A stretch of DNA of 19,497 nucleotides, from the NCBI GenBank assembly GCA_014871665.1, contig WGSL01000036.1, forward strand, positions 1 to 19,497. Direction: 5' to 3'. The notes under the pieces are model-generated. The model was not told the DNA's origin and made no database searches. It saw nothing but the letters and a program-made list of their open reading frames with translations. This DNA comes from Collinsella sp. (GTDB taxonomy: Bacteria; Actinomycetota; Coriobacteriia; Coriobacteriales; Coriobacteriaceae). Both the position numbers and the translations under genes were made by a program. This document shows, piece by piece, positions 6,538 to 15,550 of the stretch; positions within the stretch are counted from its first letter, which is position 1; every line of letters begins with the position of its first letter.

Positions 6538-7405
6538 ACGCCTCCCTCACCTTTCCGTGCACATGCCTGATAACCGCGGCCACGTCATCGGCCGAGGCGG
6601 TTCCGTTATTAACGATAAAATTAGCGTGTACGGGCGAAACTTCCGCACCGCCAACCGAAAAACCCTTTAATCCACAATCCTCAATCAACTTGCCCACGCT
6701 TGCGTCGGGCGGGTTGCGAAAGACCGATCCGCAGGATGCACGGCCCATGGGCTGCGTGCGCTTGCGGCGCGTCAGGTACCGCTCCATGCGTTCGCGAATG
6801 TCAACCTTGGGCGCGGCCTTAAGCTTAAGCACGCACTCGAGAATGATCTCGTTACGCGGCAGGCTGCACTCGCGATACCCCCAAGCGATCTCGGATCCTG
6901 CATAGTGCTTAATACCGGACGCCGGATCAAACGTGACCACGTCCTCGATAAGGGAGCCGATCCACTCGGTCCGCGTACCTGCGTTCATGGACACGGCGCC
7001 GCCGACCGAACCGGGAATACCGACCGCGAACTCAAGGCCCGAAAGCCCGCGCGACAAGGCGTCGTTGACCAAACGCGCGAACATCACGCCCGCGCCAACG
7101 GTCAGCGTGCAGCCGTCCTCGGCAACAACCGTGCGCTGAAACTCACGTCCCAGCGAAATAACGGCGCCGCGATAGCCGGCATCGGCAACCAACAGGTTGG
7201 ACCCCTTGCCGATAATCACCCACGGCACCTGCTCGCGGTCAAGCACCGCCACGGCGCGACGCAGGGCATGGTAGCTATGGCACGTCACAAAGAGGTCGGC
7301 CTTGCCGCCGATACGATAACTCGTATGACGCGCAAGGCGTTCATCCTCGACTACGTCCGTGTCGATCATGCCCGAAAGCGCCATGACGGCGTTAAACAGA
7401 CCCAT
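6494..7405 (-). CDS. murB: UDP-N-acetylmuramate dehydrogenase MurB
   Basis: This 303-residue FAD enzyme reduces UDP-GlcNAc-enolpyruvate to UDP-MurNAc, the second committed step of wall precursor synthesis in the cytoplasm. FAD-binding features are SYRIGGKADLFV (29 to 40), GKGSNLLV (67 to 73) and GIPGSVGGAVSMNAGTR (129 to 144). The catalytic proton donor is Ser227 in ASCGSVFRNPP, supported by Arg178 in GYRECS and Glu297 near the C-terminus. The CGSVF arrangement is that of the type II (Gram-positive-like) MurB. The ATG at 7405 lies five bases after the murC stop with only a weak ribosome site, suggesting coupling to murC. Its last 44 bases are shared with ftsQ. Confidence 0.96.
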   Translation of the reverse strand: MGLFNAVMALSGMIDTDVVEDERLARHTSYRIGGKADLFVTCHSYHALRRAVAVLDREQVPWVIIGKGSNLLVADAGYRGAVISLGREFQRTVVAEDGCTLTVGAGVMFARLVNDALSRGLSGLEFAVGIPGSVGGAVSMNAGTRTEWIGSLIEDVVTFDPASGIKHYAGSEIAWGYRECSLPRNEIILECVLKLKAAPKVDIRERMERYLTRRKRTQPMGRASCGSVFRNPPDASVGKLIEDCGLKGFSVGGAEVSPVHANFIVNNGTASADDVAAVIRHVHGKVREAYGIELRPEVKFLGF

Positions 7406-7410
7406 AGAGG

Positions 7411-8829
7411 TTAAGCGTCTTTCTTGGCAGTCAGATACTCGATGAACTCGGGGCCGACGGTCGTAACGTCGCCGGCACCCATGGTGAGCAGCAGGTCGCC
7501 CTCGCCCACGAGCTTCTCAAGCTCCTGGTTGAGCTCAAGACGGCTGGAGCAGTACACGACCTCCTTGCCGGGATGCTTGGCGCAAACAGTATCTGCGAGC
7601 ATCTTGGAGGTAACGCCCGGAATCGGCATCTCGCCGGCGGAGAACACATCGATCAGCAGCAGCTTATCGGCGTTGGCAAAGGCATCGGCAAAGTCATCGC
7701 ACAGAGCCTGCAGGCGCGAATAGCGGTGCGGCTGGAACACGACGTCGACATGCTTGTAGCCCAGCGAAGAGGCAGCAGCGAGCGTCGCCTTGATCTCGGT
7801 GGGATGATGGCCGTAATCGTCAACCACCGTGATGCCGTCGATATCGCCCACGTGGGTAAAGCGACGGCGGACACCCTCAAAACTCGAAAGTGCCTTAGCG
7901 GCGGCGTCGATATCGAGACCCAGAACATGGGCGACGGTCAAGACGGCCGTGGCGTTGAGCATGTTGTGACGACCGGGGTTGCTCTTAATCTCGACAGCGT
8001 GCTCGGTGCCGTCCTCAAAGCGAACGATAAAGTCGCTCTGGATGCCCTTGACATCCGGATGCACGCAGACGATGTCGTTGTTCTCGGCAAAGCCATAGGA
8101 AAGCACATGACGGCCCGTCGACTTGGCAAGCTCGACCAGATGCGGGTCCTCGCCACAAACGATGACGGTGCCGCCCTCGCCCACCAGCCCCATAAACTTG
8201 GCAAAGGTGGCCTCGATCTCCTCGATGCCCGAGTAATGATCGAGATGGTCGGCCTCGACGTTGGTCACGATGACCACGTTGGGGTTCAGGAACAGGAACG
8301 AGCTGTCGGACTCATCGGCCTCGGCGACAAAGTAGTCACCCGAGCCGTTCTTGCCGTTGGTGTCGTAGCCCTCGACGATGCCGCCGATCAAAAAGCTGGG
8401 GTCCAGACCCATGCGATCGAGCATCGTGGCGCACATCGAAGACGTCGTGGTCTTGCCGTGCGTGCCGGCAACGGCGACGGTGGTGTAGCCGTGACCCAGG
8501 GCCGAGAGCATCTTGGCGCGAGGCCACACGGGAATACCGAGCTCGCGGGCACGCACGAGCTCGGGGTTGGACTCGGGAATAGCGGTGGAGACCACAACCA
8601 CGTCGGGCTTGACCTCGTCGATCGTCGCAGCCTCGTGGCCCACGTGGACCTTCACGCCGGCGCGGGTAAGCTGGCGAATATAGCGCGACGTCTTAAGGTC
8701 GGAACCGGTAACGGTATAACCGCGCTCGTGCAGGACGAGGGCGATGCCGCTCATGCCGGCGCCGCCGATACCGATAAAGTGGGCGCTCTTGAACTCGGGC
8801 GCGGAGGTTGCAGTCTGGGAATCAGCCAT
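7411..8829 (-). CDS. murC: UDP-N-acetylmuramate--L-alanine ligase MurC
   Basis: This 472-residue ATP-dependent cytoplasmic ligase adds the first amino acid (L-Ala) to UDP-MurNAc. The N-terminal UDP-binding loop is GIGGAGMSGIA (20 to 30), the ATP loop GTHGKTTTS (122 to 130), and Mur ligase features ADESDSSFL, DDYGHHPTEI and QPHRYSRL follow in order. Start: the ATG at 8829 gives MADSQTA and has AAGGAG about 11 bases upstream, slightly long. A GTG at 8856 would place that motif inside the gene, so I reject it. A 97-bp gap separates it from murG; I see no convincing promoter or terminator there. Length and motifs are normal for MurC. Confidence 0.97.
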   Translation of the reverse strand: MADSQTATSAPEFKSAHFIGIGGAGMSGIALVLHERGYTVTGSDLKTSRYIRQLTRAGVKVHVGHEAATIDEVKPDVVVVSTAIPESNPELVRARELGIPVWPRAKMLSALGHGYTTVAVAGTHGKTTTSSMCATMLDRMGLDPSFLIGGIVEGYDTNGKNGSGDYFVAEADESDSSFLFLNPNVVIVTNVEADHLDHYSGIEEIEATFAKFMGLVGEGGTVIVCGEDPHLVELAKSTGRHVLSYGFAENNDIVCVHPDVKGIQSDFIVRFEDGTEHAVEIKSNPGRHNMLNATAVLTVAHVLGLDIDAAAKALSSFEGVRRRFTHVGDIDGITVVDDYGHHPTEIKATLAAASSLGYKHVDVVFQPHRYSRLQALCDDFADAFANADKLLLIDVFSAGEMPIPGVTSKMLADTVCAKHPGKEVVYCSSRLELNQELEKLVGEGDLLLTMGAGDVTTVGPEFIEYLTAKKDA

Positions 8830-8926
8830 GTGCTCGTGTACTCCTTGCGTAAACACTGCCTGTAACCCGTTAACTGTACCGCACCTACCGCATCCGCGCG
8901 AGGGCGACCGGCGATATCCCGTCTAA

Positions 8927-10042
8927 CTAACGCAATCCCTCTACCGCGTCGGCCAAAAGTGCGGCGGCACGGTCCTGGGCCAAGCCACGCGCCGCCTGGC
9001 GCATGGCATCACGCGCCGCAGCGTCATCGATCAGGTGCAGAAGCTCGTCGGCAAAGGCAGAGGCATCGATATCGGCATCGGCGCATAGCACGCCGGCACC
9101 GGCATCGACCAGGTAACGCGCATTCGTGGTCTGGTGGTCGGCCGTGGCGTGCGGATACGGCACGAGCACCGAGGGCACGGCAAGCGCGGCGATCTCGGCC
9201 ACGCTCGAGGCACCGGAACGCGAGAGCACCAAATCGGCCGCGGCCAGCATATCGCCCATGTTGTCGATGTAGGGCTGGACACGATAGCGCTTCGCCTCCT
9301 CGGGCGTCAGCGCCAAAGCGCGCTCGGTCTCCTCAAAGCCGTCGGCACCCGTCGAATGCAAAATATAGAGATTCTCGCGGGTCAGCAGCTCACTCTTGAG
9401 CGAGGCAACGCGCTCGTTGAGATGCTGGGCACCGAGCGAACCACCAAAGACGAGCAGAAGCGTCGCGTCCTCGGGCACACCGAGCGTCTTGCGACCGCGA
9501 GCGCGATCGCCCTCGATCACCGAACGACGCACAGGATTGCCCGTCATGAGCACATGGTCGGGGTCGCCCTCGCGCTCAAAGACAGCGCGGGCCGCAGGTA
9601 CCGAAATGCACACGCGGGCGGCATGTGAGTTCATCATCTTGTTGGCCAGACCCGGAACAGAGTTCTGCTCATGCAGCAGATACGGAACGCCGGCGCCCTT
9701 GCACCAACCCAGCAGCGGGACCTCAACGTAAGCACCAAAGCCGATAGCGGCATCGGGCTTACCGACCTTCGAGAAGTGACGGGCAAGCGCGCGCTTCGCC
9801 TTGTTGACGCGCCACAGCGAGGTCAGCGCCGTCCAGGGACGGGAGCGATCGAAACCCGTGACCGTGATGGGCACAAAATCGAATCCGGCCTCGGGAACCA
9901 GACGGCCCTCGAGCTTGCGCGATTGGCCCACGAACACAACGCGATGACCGCGGTCACGCAGCTCCTCGGCCAAGGCGAGCGCGGGGTTGATATGTCCTGC
10001 CGTGCCGCCAGCTGCAATAGCAACGGTCATCTTATCGGTCAT
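8927..10042 (-). CDS. murG: Undecaprenyl-PP-MurNAc-pentapeptide-UDP-GlcNAc transferase MurG
   Basis: This 371-residue GT-B glycosyltransferase on the inner face of the membrane converts lipid I to lipid II. Glycine-rich loop GGTAGHINPALALAEEL starts at residue 12; HEQNSVPGLANK and GGSLGAQHLN follow, and the UDP-GlcNAc-binding region RSGASSVAEIAALAVPSVLVPYPHATADHQ is near the C-terminus. The ATG at 10042 (MTDKMTVAIA) has AAGGGA five bases upstream. A second ATG at 10030 is possible but lacks that site. The start lies inside ftsW, an 11-base overlap that suggests translational coupling of the flippase-side polymerase with lipid II synthesis. Confidence 0.97.
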   Translation of the reverse strand: MTDKMTVAIAAGGTAGHINPALALAEELRDRGHRVVFVGQSRKLEGRLVPEAGFDFVPITVTGFDRSRPWTALTSLWRVNKAKRALARHFSKVGKPDAAIGFGAYVEVPLLGWCKGAGVPYLLHEQNSVPGLANKMMNSHAARVCISVPAARAVFEREGDPDHVLMTGNPVRRSVIEGDRARGRKTLGVPEDATLLLVFGGSLGAQHLNERVASLKSELLTRENLYILHSTGADGFEETERALALTPEEAKRYRVQPYIDNMGDMLAAADLVLSRSGASSVAEIAALAVPSVLVPYPHATADHQTTNARYLVDAGAGVLCADADIDASAFADELLHLIDDAAARDAMRQAARGLAQDRAAALLADAVEGLR

Positions 10043-11552
10043 GGTAATCCCTTCGTACACGCGGCCCCTGGTCATCGGTGCGCAAACGCGCCGACGGGTC
10101 CGAATTCAAATCGATTCGATTATATCCGCCGCCCGCATTGCGAGGACTGGGGCGCTGAGGACGACCTTGCGGCGCCGTTCGCTGACGCGGACGGGTTGCT
10201 GGCTCGGTCGCAGAGCCATCCAGGACGGTAAAACCGTTACGCGAAGATCGCTCACCGCGCACGTGGGGCACGCCGGCGGTACTCTCATCCATAACGGCAA
10301 AGCTCTCGCGACGACGGTCGTACTCATCGCGACGGGCGCTCTCATACGAAACGCGCAGGATCAGACCGGCGAGCATAAGCGACACGATAATCGACGAGCC
10401 GCCGTAGCTAATAAACGGCAGCGGCTTGCCCGTCATGGGAAACACATTGAGAATGCCCAGCGCGTTGATCAAAAACTGCACCGCAAGGATGACCGCGGAA
10501 CCCGATGCCATAAGTGCTCCGCGACGGTCGGTCGCCTGCTCGGCAATGCGAAACGCCGAGTAGATCAGCATCGCAAACACCAAGAAGAACAGCACGGTTC
10601 CGATAAAGCCAACTTCCTCGCCGATAATAGCCAAGATATAGTCGTTATGCGCCTCGGGCAAATACGAGTACTTCATGGTGGAGTTGCCGATACCGCGACC
10701 GAACAGGCCGCCCGAGGCAAACGCCATGATGGCAAGCGTGGCCTGATAGCCGTCGCCATATTCGTCTGCCCAAGGATTCCAAGCAACCTCGACACGCGTC
10801 ATACGATACGGCTCGGCGATAAGGGCGATCGCAATGACGGCGATGCCGGCAACGACCGTCCAAACGATATATTTGGGGTCCAATCCCGCAAACAACGCCA
10901 TGCACATGAGGGTCAGCAAGATGATCAGAACGGTGCCAAAATCGGGCTGAACAAAGATCAGAAAGAGCGAAATGCCCAGGTAGACGCCCATGTTGCGAAG
11001 AAACTCGTTGATGTTTCCGCCGGGCGAAAAGATGCGGTCGAGCATGATGGCCGAATACGCGATGGCGAACGGCTTTAAAAACTCAGACGGCTGGAACTGA
11101 ATACCGGCGATGTTGAGCCAGCGCGTGGCGCCACGACTGCCGCTACCCATAAAGAACACCAGAACCAGTAGCCCTATCATGCCCATGAGGAAGATCCTGA
11201 GCACGTCTTCCCCAAACCAACTGTCCGGCAAGATGCGCACGATGGCAACCATAGCCAGCACGCCAACTCCGGCAAACGCGGCTTGTCGAAACAGGAAAAA
11301 CGTCGCCGAACCATTCTCGTGCAGTGCCTCGACCGAAGATGCCGAGTACACCATCAGCAAGCCAAAGCAAACCAAGCTAAACAGGCAAGCCATAAATATC
11401 AAACGGGGGCGCATGATGCGGGCGGGGACGCCGGCAATATAGCGCTCACTGAACGTCTGCCCGCCGCGTCCGGAACGCGGCGTGCTACGCAGCGAGGAAG
11501 CACGGTCCGAGTCGGGCCTCCTCATATCACTTCGGGGGCTCTCCTCTCTCAC
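10032..11552 (-). CDS. ftsW: Septal peptidoglycan polymerase FtsW (SEDS family)
   Basis: This protein of about 506 residues is a SEDS glycosyltransferase that polymerises lipid II at the septum together with FtsI. The core carries about ten membrane segments with RGATRWLNIAGIQFQPSEFLKP, FVQPDFGTVLII (containing the conserved Asp), GNSTMKYSYLPEAHNDYILAIIGEE and TGKPLPFISYGGSS, all SEDS signatures. It is extended at both ends: about 45 Arg/Ser-rich residues before the first membrane segment and about 105 Arg/Pro-rich residues after the last. Start is uncertain: GTG at 11552 has AGGGG five bases upstream overlapping the murD stop and is preferred; TTG at 11558 and ATG at 11525 are alternatives. 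All lie in the disordered tail, so the core is unaffected. Confidence 0.94.
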   Translation of the reverse strand: MREESPRSDMRRPDSDRASSLRSTPRSGRGGQTFSERYIAGVPARIMRPRLIFMACLFSLVCFGLLMVYSASSVEALHENGSATFFLFRQAAFAGVGVLAMVAIVRILPDSWFGEDVLRIFLMGMIGLLVLVFFMGSGSRGATRWLNIAGIQFQPSEFLKPFAIAYSAIMLDRIFSPGGNINEFLRNMGVYLGISLFLIFVQPDFGTVLIILLTLMCMALFAGLDPKYIVWTVVAGIAVIAIALIAEPYRMTRVEVAWNPWADEYGDGYQATLAIMAFASGGLFGRGIGNSTMKYSYLPEAHNDYILAIIGEEVGFIGTVLFFLVFAMLIYSAFRIAEQATDRRGALMASGSAVILAVQFLINALGILNVFPMTGKPLPFISYGGSSIIVSLMLAGLILRVSYESARRDEYDRRRESFAVMDESTAGVPHVRGERSSRNGFTVLDGSATEPATRPRQRTAPQGRPQRPSPRNAGGGYNRIDLNSDPSARLRTDDQGPRVRRDYHDR

Positions 11553-11561
11553 CGGCAACCC

Positions 11562-12968
11562 CTATTCCGTTTGCGATTTCGCTGCTGCGGCAAGCTGGAC
11601 AACGTAGTCCTTAAACACGCGACCGCGCTCCTCGTAGCCCGAGAACTCGTCAAACGAAGAGCAGGCGGGCGAAAGCAGGATCACGTCGCCGCGGCTCGAG
11701 AGTGAGCGGGCAACGTCAACGGCATCGCGCAGATCATCGGCCTGGGCGATATCCACGTCACCATCGACATCGGCCTCGTCCATAGCGGCGGTAAAGCGCT
11801 CGCGCGCATCGCCAAAGCAAACGACCGAGCGCACGTTGTCCATAACGACGCGGGCAAAGTCCGCAAGCGGGGTACCCTTATCGTGGCCGCCGAGCAGCAA
11901 GATCACATCGTCGTCGGGAAACGCCGTCAGGGCCTTTTCGACCGCATCGGTGTTCGTTGCCTTGGAATCGTTGACGTAGCGCACGCCATCGATCTCGCCG
12001 CAGGGTTCCACGCGGTGTTCGAGTGGCTGGAACGATGCCAAACCGCGGCAAACGCCCTCGGGATCGGCACCGACGGCCAGAGCAGCCGTGGCGGCACATA
12101 GGGCATTAATGACATTGTGATGGCCCGAGATCTTGAGCTCGGACGTGGCGACAAGCTGAGTCTCGACGCCCTTCAGGCGCACGACCATCTTGCCATCGCG
12201 CACAAAGGCGGCGTCTGCACCCTCGGGCTCGTCAAAAGCGACCTTGCAGATGCGGCGACCCGGTGTGTAGATGTACTCATCGAACTCATGGATGCCGGCA
12301 TCCTCGACGTCGATAACCACGAGGTCGTCGTCGACCATATTCTCGAACAACTTGATCTTGGCAAGCGCATAGTTCTTGTGGCTCTTGTGCCAGCCCAGGT
12401 GGTCGGGCGTGATGTTGAGCAGCACCGCCACGCGAGGATGAAGCTCGGCTGTCGTAGCAATCTGATAACTCGACAGCTCGGCCACAAACCACTCATTGTG
12501 TGCGCGGCCGTCGATCTCGTTCACCGGCGGCTCACCGATATTGCCGACGGCCACGCTGGCTTCACCGGCGGCCTTGAGCAGATAATCGGTCAGCGACGTG
12601 GTAGTTGTCTTGCCGTTGGTGCCCGTGATGGCGATCCAATTTTGGGGAGACAGGCGATAGGCAAACTCGGGCTCGCCCATAATCTGAGCGGCATGCTCAC
12701 GCCCAGCCTTAAAGAAGGCCGAGAACTCCGAGATACCCGGGCATGTCACGCACACGTCATAGGCACCCTCGACCTGCTCGGTGCCGTAGGCAAACGACGC
12801 GCCCTGCGCCTCGAGCGCACGTGTGGCGTCATTGGGCTCGGAGGTACCGCCGCCATACACGGTCGTGGCGCTCACGCGCTCGGGGTGAGCCAACGCCCAA
12901 CGGGCGACATCGAGACCGGATTTACCCTGCCCCAAAACAAGCAGGCTAAAGACATCAGCAAGAGGCAT
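11562..12968 (-). CDS. murD: UDP-N-acetylmuramoyl-L-alanine--D-glutamate ligase MurD
   Basis: This 468-residue ATP-dependent cytoplasmic ligase adds D-glutamate as the second residue of the stem peptide. The ATP loop GTNGKTTTT is at residues 116 to 124; AELSSYQI, LNITPDHLGWH, KISGHHNVINALCA, NDSKATNTDAVEKAL and LLLGGHDKG follow in MurD order, and LLSPACSSFDEFSGYEERGRVF near the C-terminus is specific for MurD over other Mur ligases. The ATG at 12968 lies nine bases after the mraY stop and has no strong purine tract, so coupling to mraY is likely. Unusually for a wall operon, MurE, which acts after MurD, is not encoded nearby. Confidence 0.97.
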   Translation of the reverse strand: MPLADVFSLLVLGQGKSGLDVARWALAHPERVSATTVYGGGTSEPNDATRALEAQGASFAYGTEQVEGAYDVCVTCPGISEFSAFFKAGREHAAQIMGEPEFAYRLSPQNWIAITGTNGKTTTTSLTDYLLKAAGEASVAVGNIGEPPVNEIDGRAHNEWFVAELSSYQIATTAELHPRVAVLLNITPDHLGWHKSHKNYALAKIKLFENMVDDDLVVIDVEDAGIHEFDEYIYTPGRRICKVAFDEPEGADAAFVRDGKMVVRLKGVETQLVATSELKISGHHNVINALCAATAALAVGADPEGVCRGLASFQPLEHRVEPCGEIDGVRYVNDSKATNTDAVEKALTAFPDDDVILLLGGHDKGTPLADFARVVMDNVRSVVCFGDARERFTAAMDEADVDGDVDIAQADDLRDAVDVARSLSSRGDVILLSPACSSFDEFSGYEERGRVFKDYVVQLAAAAKSQTE

Positions 12969-12977
12969 GAAAGACCA

Positions 12978-13997
12978 CTATCCCAACTGGAAGAACAGGG
13001 CGAGGCCAACGGCGCCAAAGGCCGCGGCGATAATCCAAAAACGGATAACGACCTTGGTCTCGGCCCAGCCCTTCTTTTCGAAATGATGATGGATGGGCGC
13101 CATAAGGAAGACGCGCTTGTGCGTAAAGTGGAAATAGACAACCTGGATCATGACCGACAGGGTCTCGACGATAAACAGGCCGCCGATGATGAGGGAAACG
13201 ACTTCGGTGTTGGTAATGATGGAGGTGCAGGCAAAAGCGGCACCCAGTGCAAGCGAGCCGGTATCGCCCATAAAGATGCTCGCCGGGTAGCAGTTGAACC
13301 ACAAAAAGCCCAGGCAGGCACCGGCGCACGCCGTGCAGAAGATGGACAGGTTCACGTCACCGTGCAAAAACGCCATGGCGGCCATGGCGAGCATGGCGAT
13401 CATGGAAGTGCCGCCGGCAAGGCCGTCCAGACCATCGGTCAGGTTCACGGCATTGGAAAGACCGGCGATCATCAGCCAGCAAAATACAATGTAGAGCCAC
13501 GGGAACGAAAGGCCGCAGATGGTGGTCGAAAGAACACCGAGGTCAATCGTCAGGCCGCCGGGAAAACGAATCTCGGGGGCGACGCCGCACCAATTGACGG
13601 CGAGCACGGTAAAAGTGACGCAGATGATGGTCAGGCCGATCATCTTGGCGTGAGGCGTCAGGCCGAGCGAGCGACCATGCGTGACGGAGGTCAGGTCGTC
13701 GATGAGACCCAGAACGCCGGTGGCCAGCGTGGCAAGCAGCACGAGCACGAGCTCGGTGGTGAGCTTGCCCATCAGCAGGCAGGTCAGCGAGATCGCGACA
13801 AGGATGATAACGCCGCCCATGGTCGGCGTACCCTGTTTAATCAAATGACGCTTGGGGCCGTCTGCTCGGACCTGCTGGCCGATACCCTCGACCTTCAGCA
13901 GCTTGATCCACCACGGCATAAGCAGCAACGCAATGGCGGCAGCGATGCCAAGTCCCAAAAAGGCCTGATACGTAGGATACGAGGGATTGCCGAACAT
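12978..13997 (-). CDS. mraY: Phospho-N-acetylmuramoyl-pentapeptide transferase MraY
   Basis: This 339-residue polytopic membrane enzyme transfers phospho-MurNAc-pentapeptide to undecaprenyl phosphate, giving lipid I. Signatures in order are QGTPTMGG (55 to 62), the catalytic Asp pair LIDD (98 to 101), NAVNLTDGLDGLAGG (182 to 196), FMGDTGSLALG (242 on) and PIHHHFEKKGWAE with His303 to His305. About ten hydrophobic segments are visible. The ATG at 13997 is three bases past the murF stop, and no strong ribosome site is seen, consistent with coupled translation. Length matches the family closely. Confidence 0.97.
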   Translation of the reverse strand: MFGNPSYPTYQAFLGLGIAAAIALLLMPWWIKLLKVEGIGQQVRADGPKRHLIKQGTPTMGGVIILVAISLTCLLMGKLTTELVLVLLATLATGVLGLIDDLTSVTHGRSLGLTPHAKMIGLTIICVTFTVLAVNWCGVAPEIRFPGGLTIDLGVLSTTICGLSFPWLYIVFCWLMIAGLSNAVNLTDGLDGLAGGTSMIAMLAMAAMAFLHGDVNLSIFCTACAGACLGFLWFNCYPASIFMGDTGSLALGAAFACTSIITNTEVVSLIIGGLFIVETLSVMIQVVYFHFTHKRVFLMAPIHHHFEKKGWAETKVVIRFWIIAAAFGAVGLALFFQLG

Positions 13998-14000
13998 GGG

Positions 14001-15425
14001 CTAGCACACACCTTCCACAAAGCGGTCGAGCTCAACAAAACGGGAACCCTTGACCAGTACAACATCATGATTTTCAAGCGCGCCGCCCATGCGGTCGAGC
14101 ACCTGCTGATAATCGGAGAACACCTGGATGCGGTCCTCATCCATACCCATCATACGTGCGGCATCGGCCATGAGCTGAGCCAGCTCGCCGCCGACGCACG
14201 CGAGCATGTCGAGCTTCTTGGCGGCGGCATAGGCGCCCACGAGCTCATGCATGCGGGGAGCCTCGTCGCCCATCTCGCCCATCTCGCCCAGGATCGCCAT
14301 GCGCGAACCGTCACAGATGAGCGAGCACAGCAAATCGAGGCCGGCAGCCATAGACTCGGCACTGGCGTTATAGGAGTCGTCGATGATGCGTGCTCCGCTC
14401 TTGGCGCGCTTGATCTCCTGACGGTGACCGGTGATCGTAAGGCCCCTAAAGGCAGCATCGATCTGCTCGGGCGTCACGCCCAGACGATAGGCGACCGCGG
14501 CGGCCTTGACGGCATTGGGCACGGACTGCACGCCGGGAATGGCCAGCATGGTATCGACCGTGTCGCCCTGACCAAAGTCGAGCGTAAAGACCGGATGGCC
14601 CTCGTCGTCGACGCGAATGTCGCGTGCGCGTACCTCGTCGTCGTCCGAGACACCGGCCAGCATCACTTCAATACCCGCAGGCTGGGCGAACGTATCGCGA
14701 ATGAACGGCGTAAAGTCGTCCTCGCCGCCCAAAACCAGCAACGGCGAGAAGTCGCCGGCGACGCACATGCCCTGGACAATCTCGGACTTGGCGCGGGCGA
14801 TGTTCTCGCGGCTGCCCAGAATACCGATATGGGAGGTTCCAATCTTGCTCACGATGGCAAGATTGGGGTTGGCAGACTGGGACAGGCGCTCAATCTCATG
14901 AAAATGGTTCATGCCCATCTCGAGCACCAGAACCTCGGTATCGGCCGGAGCGGAAAGCACCGTGAGCGGCATGCCGATCAGGTTGTTGAAATTGCCCTTC
15001 GTGGCCCAGACGCGATAACGCTTGGCGAGCACGGCGGCGAGCACGTCCTTGGTCGTCGTCTTGCCAATCGAACCGGTAATGCCGACGACCAGGCAGCCAA
15101 GCTCCAAGCGATATACATGCGCCAGGCGCAGCAAGAACTCCTCGGGGTCGTCGGTCAGCAAGATGGCGCATCCCTTGTCCTGCGCCAGCGAAACCAGCTC
15201 GGCATCGGGTTCGCGCGTCATCACGACGGCACCGGCACCCGACTCGATGGCACGGGAGGCAAAATCATTGCCGTCGACCTTTTCGCCGGGGAAGGCGACA
15301 AAGATCGTCCCCTCCTCGACCTGACGCGAGTCGATAACGCACCCGCGGCATACCCGATCGACTTCTTCCGTCACGGTTCGGGCCCCCGTTGAGGCCGCGA
15401 GGTTGTTGACGGCGATCTCTATCAT
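14001..15425 (-). CDS. murF: UDP-N-acetylmuramoyl-tripeptide--D-alanyl-D-alanine ligase MurF
   Basis: This 474-residue cytoplasmic ligase adds the D-Ala-D-Ala dipeptide, finishing the UDP-MurNAc-pentapeptide. The N-terminal substrate domain has the DSRQVEEGTIFVAFPGEKVDG pattern, then the ATP loop GITGSIGKTTTKD (115 to 127), GNFNNLIGMPLT, MGMNHFHEIERLS, DDSYNASAESM and ILGEMGEMGDE, and finally VLVKGSR. NFNNLIGMP and the C-terminal KGSR distinguish it from MurE, which shares the fold. The ATG at 15425 has AGGGGAG about five bases upstream. It follows ftsI after 125 bp; in most dcw clusters murE would sit there. Confidence 0.97.
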   Translation of the reverse strand: MIEIAVNNLAASTGARTVTEEVDRVCRGCVIDSRQVEEGTIFVAFPGEKVDGNDFASRAIESGAGAVVMTREPDAELVSLAQDKGCAILLTDDPEEFLLRLAHVYRLELGCLVVGITGSIGKTTTKDVLAAVLAKRYRVWATKGNFNNLIGMPLTVLSAPADTEVLVLEMGMNHFHEIERLSQSANPNLAIVSKIGTSHIGILGSRENIARAKSEIVQGMCVAGDFSPLLVLGGEDDFTPFIRDTFAQPAGIEVMLAGVSDDDEVRARDIRVDDEGHPVFTLDFGQGDTVDTMLAIPGVQSVPNAVKAAAVAYRLGVTPEQIDAAFRGLTITGHRQEIKRAKSGARIIDDSYNASAESMAAGLDLLCSLICDGSRMAILGEMGEMGDEAPRMHELVGAYAAAKKLDMLACVGGELAQLMADAARMMGMDEDRIQVFSDYQQVLDRMGGALENHDVVLVKGSRFVELDRFVEGVC

Positions 15426-15550
15426 TGCAGCTCCCCTGTAAACCTAATATTGCTATCGGCGTATTGTATCCCAGTGCCATGCGCGCGTGGTGCAGGGCAT
15501 GTGAACACCCTTCAGATCAAACGGCAGACCACGCTCAAGATTGTAACCCC
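15426..15550 (-). promoter_or_regulatory. ftsI-murF intergenic region with a possible internal promoter
   Basis: This 125-bp gap occupies the place where murE usually lies. No coding remnant of a Mur ligase is recognisable in it. On the minus strand TACAAT (15468-15463) is a five-of-six match to a -10 about 38 bases upstream of the murF start, but no good -35 lies at 16 to 18 bases. The gap is otherwise featureless by eye. Confidence 0.3.

Noticed and set aside
7573..8865. A 430-codon plus-strand frame opposite murC
   Set aside because: Shadow of murC; no ribosome site or promoter and no recognisable domain.
8830..8926. Possible regulatory element in the murG-murC gap
   Set aside because: No hairpin with a T-tract and no paired -35/-10 could be found on the minus strand.
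12117..15392. A 1091-codon open frame on the plus strand opposite murD, mraY and murF
   Set aside because: The three genes happen to share one frame, and this frame reads each of their codons exactly in reverse complement. Its stops would need TTA, CTA or TCA codons in the real genes, which are rare in GC-rich DNA. The product is low-complexity His/Asp/Arg/Gly-rich without recognisable domains, while the minus strand encodes three complete Mur enzymes.
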